This document shows, one piece after another, positions 1 through 5,162 of a DNA stretch of 5,162 nucleotides. The notes beneath the pieces were generated by a model that was not told the origin of the DNA, made no database searches, and saw only the letters and a program-made list of their open reading frames with translations. Numbering within the stretch: position 1 is the stretch's first letter; each line of letters begins with the position of its first letter. This DNA comes from Chloroflexota bacterium (GTDB taxonomy: Bacteria; Chloroflexota; Dehalococcoidia; SM23-28-2), in contig JAUYDU010000454.1 of NCBI GenBank assembly GCA_030691665.1, forward strand, positions 1-5,162, written 5' to 3'. The position numbers were made by a program, and so were the translations under genes.

Positions 1-654
1 GAGTTTGTGACTGACATGAAGGTTCCGGCCGAAGCTGTAAGGTACGCGATGTCCCGTCCAAGCGGCCCGGTCGTGCTGGCCGATGTGGCCGACAACACCG
101 GCGGGGGCGCATCCGGCGACGGCACGGAACTGCTGCGGGCGCTGCTGGAGCAGGACGCCCAGGATGCCGTGGTCATCACCATACCGGATCCCGCGGCTGT
201 GGCCGGGGCGTTCCGGGCCGGCGTCGGCGGGGAGTTTGACGGGCTTGTCGGCGGAAAGATCGACGACCTGCACGGCGCGCCGGTCCGGGTCAAGGGTACC
301 GTCCGGCTGCTGTCCGACGGCCGTTTTGTCCACCGCGGCCCGATGGGCACGGGCATGGTCGCCCACGTCGGCCGCACCGCGGTCGTCGTCAGCGGCGGGG
401 TGGAGATCATCGTCAACGAGCGCCGATTCCAGCCGGTAGACCCCGAGGTGGCCCGGTCGGTCGGCATCGACCCCGCGCACCGCAAGATCGTGGTCCTGAA
501 GTCGGCGGTACACTACCGGGCTTCGTACGAGCCCATCGCGGCCGAAATCGTCGAGGTCGACGGCCCCGGCCTTGCAAGCCCGAACCTGGCGCGCTTCTCG
601 TTTCAGCACATCCGGCGCCCGGTGTTTCCGCTGGACGCGGACGTAAATTGGTGA
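1..654 (+). CDS. M81 family metallopeptidase (MlrC-like), C-terminal part, 5' end outside window
   Basis: The reading frame is open from base 1 and ends at TGA 652-654, giving 217 visible residues. A GTG at base 7 opens the ORF formally, but the homology reads through it, so the true start lies upstream; full-length M81 proteins are about 480-500 residues. The visible part matches the MlrC C-terminal domain: a GPVVLADVADN segment (D28, D31, N32 counted from base 1), then a GGG turn and GDGT (39-42), an LLRALLE helix, a central beta-rich region and the family-typical RPVFPLD near the C-terminus (206-212). M81 members are cytoplasmic zinc hydrolases; the founding member, microcystinase C, cleaves linear microcystin fragments, and most relatives have unknown substrates. 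The zinc ligands lie in the N-terminal domain, which is not visible. The DUF5694 gene follows 13 bases downstream, so the two are probably co-transcribed. The family call is firm; the substrate is unknown. Confidence 0.88.
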   Translation, partial: EFVTDMKVPAEAVRYAMSRPSGPVVLADVADNTGGGASGDGTELLRALLEQDAQDAVVITIPDPAAVAGAFRAGVGGEFDGLVGGKIDDLHGAPVRVKGTVRLLSDGRFVHRGPMGTGMVAHVGRTAVVVSGGVEIIVNERRFQPVDPEVARSVGIDPAHRKIVVLKSAVHYRASYEPIAAEIVEVDGPGLASPNLARFSFQHIRRPVFPLDADVNW

Positions 655-658
655 CGGC

Positions 659-662
659 GGAG
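659..662 (+). promoter_or_regulatory. Ribosome binding site GGAG choosing ATG 668
   Basis: GGAG lies 5 bases before ATG 668. Three in-frame start codons stand in a row (GTG 662, GTG 665, ATG 668). The GGAG overlaps the first GTG, so only ATG 668 has workable spacing. Confidence 0.5.
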
Positions 663-667
663 TGGTG

Positions 668-1462
668 ATGGGGGTGTTCGGGAGGGCAGGGCCTCCGAAG
701 GAGGCCGCCGGGCCGCCGCGGGTGCCGCAGGTGCCTCAGATCATGGTGCTTGGCACCTATCACATGGCCAACCCGGGGCGGGACTACGCCAACATCCGTG
801 CCGACGACGTCTTGGCGCCGAGGCGCCAGGCGGAGATCGCAGAGGTATGCGGGCTGCTCGCTCCGTTTGCGCCGACCAGCATCGCCATCGAGGTTCCGGC
901 GACGGCCCAGGATGACCTGGACCGGCGCTTTGCGGCCCACGTGGGCGGCGAGGCGGAGCTCCGGCGCAATGAGAGCGACCAGATCGGGTTTAGGCTGGCC
1001 AAGATGCTGGGCCACGAAAGGATCCATGCCGTCGATTACCGCAGCGATCTGGACCTGGCGGGCGTGTTGGCCTGGGCGCGGGCCCACGGCCAGGAGGCGC
1101 TGGGCGCCCGCATGCAACGCGAGGTCAACCGCATAGCGGGCGACGTGCAGGCCCGAATGGACAGAATGACCCTCCGCCAGATCCTGCGGGAAGACAACAG
1201 CCCGGAGTACGACCGGCTCCACGGGCTCTACCTGACGATGGCGACGATCGGCGACACTGGGCAGGGCGAGTACATCGGGGCCGAGATAACCGCGGCCTGG
1301 TACAGGCGCAACATCATCATTTTCTCAAACGTCGCCCGCCTGGCCGCCTCCCCCGACGACCGGGTCCTCGTAATCATTGGTTCGGGCCATGGGGCGTTGC
1401 TGCGCCAGCTCGTGCGCGAGTGCCCCGACTACAGGCTGGTGGATGTCGCCGAGTACCTGTAG
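668..1462 (+). CDS. DUF5694 domain-containing protein (Tiki/TraB/EreA-like fold)
   Basis: A 264-residue protein with no signal peptide or membrane helix, so probably cytoplasmic. After a Pro/Gly-rich N-terminus of about 20 residues it begins QIMVLGTYHMANPGRD, with the GTYH motif at 29-32. A strand carrying the conserved Glu follows (IAIEVP, E75), then RNESDQIGFRLA (100-111), and near the C-terminus IIGSGHG with H241. This GxxH...E...GxGH layout is typical of DUF5694 and the wider Tiki/TraB/PrgY group, in which His and Glu residues are proposed to bind metal. Catalytic activity of DUF5694 itself is not established to my knowledge. The length is normal and all motifs are intact. I chose ATG 668 over GTG 662 because of the GGAG spacing. 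It lies 13 bases after the M81 gene and is probably in the same operon. The family assignment is good; the biochemical role is open. Confidence 0.85.
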   Translation: MGVFGRAGPPKEAAGPPRVPQVPQIMVLGTYHMANPGRDYANIRADDVLAPRRQAEIAEVCGLLAPFAPTSIAIEVPATAQDDLDRRFAAHVGGEAELRRNESDQIGFRLAKMLGHERIHAVDYRSDLDLAGVLAWARAHGQEALGARMQREVNRIAGDVQARMDRMTLRQILREDNSPEYDRLHGLYLTMATIGDTGQGEYIGAEITAAWYRRNIIIFSNVARLAASPDDRVLVIIGSGHGALLRQLVRECPDYRLVDVAEYL

Positions 1463-1491
1463 TTAGAGCTACAGGAGGATGAGAGGCAGGG

Positions 1492-1528
1492 CGGTGCCTG
1501 CCGCCGCCGCCTTCAGTATCAGGCACCG
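1492..1528. repeat. Perfect 9-bp inverted repeat after the DUF5694 gene
   Basis: CGGTGCCTG (1492-1500) pairs perfectly with CAGGCACCG (1520-1528) across a 19-base loop. A second stem, GGCAGG (1485-1490) with CCTGCC (1497-1502), shares bases with its left arm, so the two cannot form together. It lies 30 bases past the stop codon. No T-run follows, so it may protect an mRNA end or be a Rho-dependent end region rather than an intrinsic terminator. Confidence 0.55.
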
Positions 1529-1560
1529 GGGCGCGTGCACGTACCGGGGCCCCCGGCAAC

Positions 1561-1590
1561 TTGACCTGCGGCGCCCCGCGGGTTTAGCAT
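1561..1590 (+). promoter_or_regulatory. Possible promoter for the ABC-F gene
   Basis: TTGACC (1561-1566, five of six to the -35 consensus) and TAGCAT (1585-1590, four of six to the -10) are separated by 18 bases. It is the best forward pair I see between the DUF5694 and ABC-F genes. It would give a leader of about 280 bases. Chance matches of this quality are common. Confidence 0.3.
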
Positions 1591-1674
1591 TGGTCTCGGC
1601 GGTGGCCGCGTTGGCCCGCCGCCGGCCATCTACGATCGATTACCATCCCTCAAGGAGGGCAGCCAAAGGACCCG

Positions 1675-1689
1675 ATGATTCGCAGATAG
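1675..1689 (+). other. Four-codon mini-ORF (MIRR) in the ABC-F leader
   Basis: ATG ATT CGC AGA TAG is preceded by AAAGGA (1665-1670) with 4-base spacing, and further up by AAGGAGGG (1652-1659). It lies about 185 bases before the ABC-F start. Inducible ABC-F resistance genes often have short leader peptides, but this ORF is tiny, no terminator/antiterminator pair is evident after it, and it may be chance. Confidence 0.2.
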
Positions 1690-1861
1690 CTCCGAACGCC
1701 AACCAAGCAGCAAAATAGCGCGGTGTGTCTCAGGGTGGAGCCCTGCGGGTCCATGGTTGCTGTCACAAGCCAAAGCCACTGTCAAAGGCCAGATCTCTTC
1801 CGGTCGCTCCTTTGCTTGCGGCACTCGCCGGCGGCCCAGGCCGACCCTGACCTCACCGCCC

Positions 1862-1867
1862 GGGAGG
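1862..1867 (+). promoter_or_regulatory. Strong ribosome binding site for the ABC-F gene
   Basis: GGGAGG lies 7 bases before ATG 1875. This near-ideal spacing fixes the start of the ABC-F reading frame. Confidence 0.75.
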
Positions 1868-1874
1868 AACGGGC

Positions 1875-3197
<1,323 letters not shown>

Positions 3198-3355
3198 CTC
3201 AAATAACACCCTACGTCAGGACAAGCTTCGACGTTTCAAGAGTGAGAGAGGCCACTCCTAGTCAGTGGCGGGCTCGGGGCTGCTGTTAGCCTGTGGGTCA
3301 GCTCTGGCACGCAGTCCCACACACGCGGCCGAGGGAACACAGTTCTTCGGTTCGT
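3198..3355. other. Convergent gap between ABC-F remnant and reverse-strand pair
   Basis: No gene is visible. The palindrome AGCTAGCT (3192-3199) lies at the truncation point of the ABC-F gene. A perfect 6-bp hairpin, GCCACT (3251-3256) with AGTGGC (3264-3269), sits centrally. Read on the reverse strand it is followed by a pyrimidine-rich stretch (CTCTCTCACTCTTG), so it could be a weak terminator for the reverse operon, but there is no true T-run. Confidence 0.35.
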
Positions 3356-3628
3356 TCACGTCTGGCGCCCTCTGTGCTTGTACTCCGAGATGCCTATGAG
3401 TAGACGAAGCAGTAGAAGGATGAGGCCTAGTGCAAAGATCGCCGCATCAAGACGGTCAGGTCTGCCTTGTACGTGCCACCTGATGGCAGTAGACCCGATA
3501 ATGTAGGCCCAGACAATCAATTCCCAGCGGGAAGAGGCGTACCGTTCGAAGAAGCCGCGCAATCCGTACAATACTTTGCCCCCTTCTTGATGCCGGGCCC
3601 GGGATAGTACACCCGGGCCCGACCGCAT
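3356..3628 (-). CDS. Small two-helix membrane protein, unknown function
   Basis: A reverse-strand frame of 90 residues from ATG 3628, with two predicted membrane helices (about 36-53, WELIVWAYIIG..., and 62-80, a Leu/Ile-rich stretch) and a basic C-terminal tail (KHRGR). A helical hairpin with both ends in the cytoplasm is the simplest reading. The start is uncertain. ATG 3628 lies 12 bases after the upstream stop, with only AGGA 10 bases before it. TTG 3571 would give 71 residues and has AAGAAGGGGG seven bases upstream; it would also leave the GC hairpin at 3594-3621 outside the coding region. The first 19 residues are Gly/Arg-rich and partly encoded by that hairpin, so the shorter form is a serious alternative. 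It sits directly behind a gene for an exported Cys-rich protein and is probably co-transcribed with it. I recognise no family. A helper or immunity protein for the exported product is only a guess. Confidence 0.5.
   Translation of the reverse strand: MRSGPGVLSRARHQEGGKVLYGLRGFFERYASSRWELIVWAYIIGSTAIRWHVQGRPDRLDAAIFALGLILLLLRLLIGISEYKHRGRQT
3579..3588 (-). promoter_or_regulatory. Candidate ribosome binding site before alternative TTG start 3571
   Basis: AAGAAGGGGG on the reverse strand ends 7 bases before TTG 3571, the alternative start of the small membrane protein. Confidence 0.35.
3594..3621. repeat. Perfect 10-bp GC-only inverted repeat between the reverse-strand genes
   Basis: CGGGCCCGGG (3594-3603) and CCCGGGCCCG (3612-3621) are perfect reverse complements with an 8-base loop (ATAGTACA). 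Each arm is itself nearly palindromic. On the reverse strand it falls between the stop of the exported-protein gene (3641) and the ribosome binding site before TTG 3571. No T-run follows, so it is more likely an mRNA-stabilising or translation-modulating hairpin than an intrinsic terminator. Confidence 0.7.
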
Positions 3629-3640
3629 TGGTAGTTAGTC

Positions 3641-4147
3641 CTAGCGGTAATACACGTCGTAGCCGTAGATATCGGCGTTTATCCAATAATACGGCCAAAG
3701 GTAAGTTGGTTCTTCCGAATGTCCGTGCCCCCACCAACCCTTGCTGATGAGAAAGCTCCGTATGTCTCTGCAGAGGCAGAACCCGAAGTAGACTAGCTCA
3801 GCTATCCGGATGACAGTCTTCACCGGCAACGGGCACGGGCACCCGTCGCGGAGGATCATCTCGCCGTCTGCATCTTCACAAAGGTCTGCATCGCAATGCC
3901 CTTCCACCGCCTCTACCCATCCCGGGGTGAAGACAACCTGTGAGCCATACTCCTGTCGGAAGATGTAGTTGCCCAGGGAGTCCCTACCGACATAGGTTAC
4001 CTTGTCCGAGAAGCCTTCTCGATCCAGAGCTCTGTCAATCACGGCAGGATAGACCTGCGAGGCTAAAGCCGCAACAGGGACACTGGTAATGCAGACTACC
4101 AACGTTAGCAGAGCCGCAATGAGCCGTCTAGCTTTCGAAGACATCAT
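3641..4147 (-). CDS. Exported cysteine-rich protein of unknown function
   Basis: A 168-residue reverse-strand protein with a classical Sec signal peptide: basic n-region (MMSSKARR), hydrophobic core (9-25) and an A-L-A cleavage motif ending at A29, leaving about 139 mature residues. C19 lies in the core without a proper lipobox, so a lipoprotein is unlikely. The mature part has six cysteines: C85, C90, C103, C105, C124 and C126. Their even number, with two CxC pairs, suits disulfides or metal binding. There is a hydrophobic segment around 109-125. The C-terminus is strongly aromatic, with seven Tyr and two Trp in the last 20 residues. GGGAGGGG lies upstream; the second ATG (4144) has slightly better spacing than the first (4147). 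Codon use is much less GC-biased at third positions than in the ABC-F gene, suggesting recent acquisition. The small membrane protein gene follows. I recognise no family. A secreted peptide precursor or bacteriocin-like product is possible, as is a cell-wall or extracellular protein. Confidence 0.72.
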   Translation of the reverse strand: MMSSKARRLIAALLTLVVCITSVPVAALASQVYPAVIDRALDREGFSDKVTYVGRDSLGNYIFRQEYGSQVVFTPGWVEAVEGHCDADLCEDADGEMILRDGCPCPLPVKTVIRIAELVYFGFCLCRDIRSFLISKGWWGHGHSEEPTYLWPYYWINADIYGYDVYYR

Positions 4148-4149
4148 AT

Positions 4150-4157
4150 CCCCTCCC
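4150..4157 (-). promoter_or_regulatory. Ribosome binding site of the exported-protein gene
   Basis: Reverse-strand GGGAGGGG. Its GGAGG core (4152-4156) lies 4 bases before ATG 4147 and 7 before ATG 4144, slightly favouring the second Met as the real start. Confidence 0.6.
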
Positions 4158-4192
4158 TCTGGTAGAGTGCGCCGTGGCCCACAACTGGTATG

Positions 4193-4221
4193 AATATACA
4201 GTAGGACCGTTACCTGATTCT
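4193..4221 (-). promoter_or_regulatory. Possible reverse-strand promoter of the exported-protein gene
   Basis: TATATT at 4198-4193 on the reverse strand matches the -10 consensus at five of six positions. It would place transcription start about 40 bases before the ATG. The hexamer 17 bases upstream (AGAATC) is a poor -35, so an activator or another sigma factor would be needed if this is real. Confidence 0.35.
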
Positions 4222-4244
4222 ACTGACATGACCTGGCACCACTT

Positions 4245-4300
4245 TTGGCCATGCGGCCAACCTATCCAGCCGTAGCATGGCTGACAGCACATGGGTTGGC
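4245..4300. repeat. Two overlapping, mutually exclusive inverted repeats
   Basis: TTGGCC (4245-4250) pairs with GGCCAA (4255-4260) across a 4-base loop. GCCAACC (4256-4262), which shares bases with that right arm, pairs with GGTTGGC (4294-4300). Inside the larger stem CAGCC (4267-4271) pairs with GGCTG (4279-4283). The region lies just upstream of the possible reverse promoter. It may be a nested operator, an RNA switch on the forward strand, or part of a mobile-element end. Confidence 0.45.
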
Positions 4301-4395
4301 AGAACTGGGAATTATGCAGCTGCTAGCGCTCTTTGGCGTGTTTGGAGGGGGATGTAGTCACGCTCAGTGACAAGGTGTAGGAGAAGGGTTTGCGG

Positions 4396-4427
4396 AACCG
4401 GGATCAGCTGACGCCGGTTTTTGTTTG
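4396..4427 (+). terminator. Intrinsic terminator, forward strand
   Basis: AACCGG (4396-4401) pairs perfectly with CCGGTT (4414-4419), and a TTTTTGTTT run starts within the right arm. The 12-base loop contains the palindrome TCAGCTGA. No forward gene lies directly upstream after the ABC-F remnant. It may end an unannotated small transcript, insulate the downstream element, or be a leftover of the mobile element. Confidence 0.5.
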
Positions 4428-4518
4428 CGCGTGAGAAAGAGCGGAACCCCCGGGCAAAGAGTTTGGGAGCTCACACCCCGAGGGTCCCTCACCGACGACG
4501 AGGTGTACATCGCCGCCT

Positions 4519-4966
4519 GTGTTCAGACTACCGCAGCTTCTCGTCGAGGTCAAAAGGCTTCTTGCCGAGTGGGAACAAGGTGGGGCCCGCGCTGCGGTCG
4601 AGGCCGCCCGGCGATGCCGCTGTGCCCATCCTTTCCGCCACCGCCATGGGAGCTACAAGCGTCTCGTGCTTGTGTGCGACCAGTCTCTCCAGGTCGCCAT
4701 CCCCAGGCTATACTGCCCGGCCTCTGGGTCACAGCGGCCGTGCCGCCCGCTTCCATGGCCAGACGCTCCCTCTATCCGTTTTGCCGAAGGCAGGCCGCGA
4801 TCATCCGGCCGTATGCCGAGAAACAAGCAGCCAGTTGCGGATGGAGGGGGAGGTCGCTACTCACGAGGGGGCGGACTTCGGTGACGGCGCCGACTGGGTG
4901 AACCGCGAGTGTCTGATGGCCGACCCCTCTATGTGCCGCTACATGTACTGCAATGCTCTCTCGTAA
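4519..4966 (+). pseudogene. Decayed zinc-ribbon (DUF6431-like) transposase-associated protein
   Basis: From GTG 4519 the frame encodes FRLPQLLVEVKRLLAEWE, an Ala/Glu helix, then CRCAHPFRHRHGSYKRLVL and VAIPRLYCPASG (to 4728). This is the pattern of a zinc ribbon (CxxC-like pair, H-G-x-Y-x-R, IPRLxC) seen in DUF6431 and related transposase N-termini. The second Cys of the last pair is Ser, so one zinc ligand appears lost. After 4728 the conserved pattern continues in the -1 frame: hydrophobic/Pro residues, an Ala-Arg-Arg-x-x-Tyr-Pro motif, and IIRPYAEKQAAS (about 4791-4830). That frame then loses any recognisable pattern and meets a stop near 4902. A third frame stays open to TAA 4964-4966 but is weak. 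There is thus at least one frameshift, with no intact downstream catalytic domain. I infer a dead mobile-element relic. The family name is from pattern recognition, not a search. Confidence 0.55.
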
Positions 4967-5162
4967 GCCCTTGTGAGGAACCCACCTCCTCCTGGCTCTC
5001 AGTGGATGTCGGGGAGAAACGCGAGGACAACAGGTATCGCTACGCTATTGGGTTGTCCATCGTCATGGCAAGCTCCGTGGCCTTCGCCGGAAAACCATTA
5101 ACGGTTTGGTGTATTATCGTTAGCTGGACCAGTAGGCGAGGATGGAAGCAACCATAGCGGTT
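4967..5162. other. No supported gene; paired imperfect palindromes
   Basis: A forward frame stays open to 5157 but overlaps the relic upstream and shows no family pattern, so it is not called. The segment holds AAACCATTAACGGTTT (5092-5107, arms AAACC/GGTTT), a related box AACCATAGCGGTT (5150-5162, arms AACC/GGTT) and TATTAT at 5112-5117 between them. This could be a promoter-operator region for a gene beyond the right edge. Confidence 0.3.

Larger units (their letters stand above)
1463..1874. other. Intergenic region, no supported gene; structured
   Basis: About 410 bases between the DUF5694 gene and the ABC-F gene. A forward open frame (1479-1718) is present, but AGGAGG 1473-1478 directly abuts its ATG, its product is low-complexity Ala/Arg-rich, and I recognise no family, so I do not call it. 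The stretch holds competing hairpins at 1485-1528, a CCGGGG-C-CCCCGG palindrome at 1544-1556, a possible promoter at 1561-1590, a short CCCTC/GAGGG hairpin at 1647-1659, a four-codon mini-ORF at 1675-1689 and a CAGGG/CCCTG hairpin at 1731-1745. No hairpin is followed by a T-run, so I see no clear intrinsic terminator. Confidence 0.5.

Noticed and set aside
413..1222. Long reverse-strand open frame (269 codons)
   Set aside because: It lies opposite the well-supported M81 and DUF5694 genes and gives an Arg/Pro/His-rich product typical of antisense frames in GC-rich DNA.
1479..1718. Forward open frame of 79 codons behind AGGAGG
   Set aside because: The AGGAGG touches the ATG with no spacing, the product is low-complexity, no family is recognised, and the segment is filled with hairpins.
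1731..1750. AGGGTGGAGCCCTGCGGG resembles the T-box motif AGGGTGGNACCGCG
   Set aside because: The match breaks down after AGGGTGG. No Stem I, specifier loop or terminator is visible, and the downstream gene is not an amino-acid gene. The segment is better explained by the CAGGG/CCCTG hairpin.
3456..3737. Reverse-strand open frame overlapping both small reverse genes
   Set aside because: It overlaps the signal-peptide gene and the two-helix gene in another frame, with an Arg-rich product and no ribosome binding site that I could see.
4909..5157. Forward open frame of 82 codons near the right edge
   Set aside because: It starts inside the relic, has no good ribosome binding site or family pattern, and overlaps the palindromic boxes.

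Overview
The window is mostly high-GC DNA (by eye near 70%) with strong Shine-Dalgarno sequences such as GGGAGG and AGGAGG and some GTG/TTG starts. Together with the gene families present (M81/MlrC peptidase, DUF5694, ABC-F ATPase, a zinc-ribbon transposase-like relic), this suggests a GC-rich bacterium, perhaps a high-GC Bacillota lineage. The taxonomic guess is tentative because there is no ribosomal or other phylogenetic marker.

Layout. Bases 1-1462 hold a forward pair: the C-terminal half of an M81 (microcystinase C/MlrC-like) metallopeptidase running in from the left edge, then 13 bases later a DUF5694 protein of the Tiki/TraB/EreA-like type. Bases 1463-1874 contain no gene I can support. 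They hold several stem-loops, a possible promoter and a four-codon mini-ORF. Bases 1875-3197 encode an ABC-F ATPase that stops directly after the signature motif of its second nucleotide-binding domain, so it is truncated.

At about 3190 base composition and codon use change abruptly to a more AT-rich type. From there to about 4200 is a reverse-strand pair: an exported, cysteine-rich 168-residue protein and a small two-helix membrane protein, separated or overlapped by a perfect 10-bp GC hairpin. I recognise neither protein. Their order (secreted product first, small membrane protein second) allows a secreted-peptide/immunity reading, but that is inference only.

Upstream of the pair (4148-4518) are a likely reverse promoter, two competing stem-loops and an intrinsic terminator on the forward strand. 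Bases 4519-4966 are the frameshifted remains of a zinc-ribbon DUF6431-like protein of the kind found in transposase-like elements. The last 200 bases carry no convincing gene, but contain two related imperfect palindromes around a TATTAT box.

How it fits together: the left side looks like ordinary chromosome. The truncated ABC-F gene, the composition shift and the decayed mobile-element relic together suggest that the right side is an insertion or rearrangement that brought in the small reverse-strand operon as accessory cargo.
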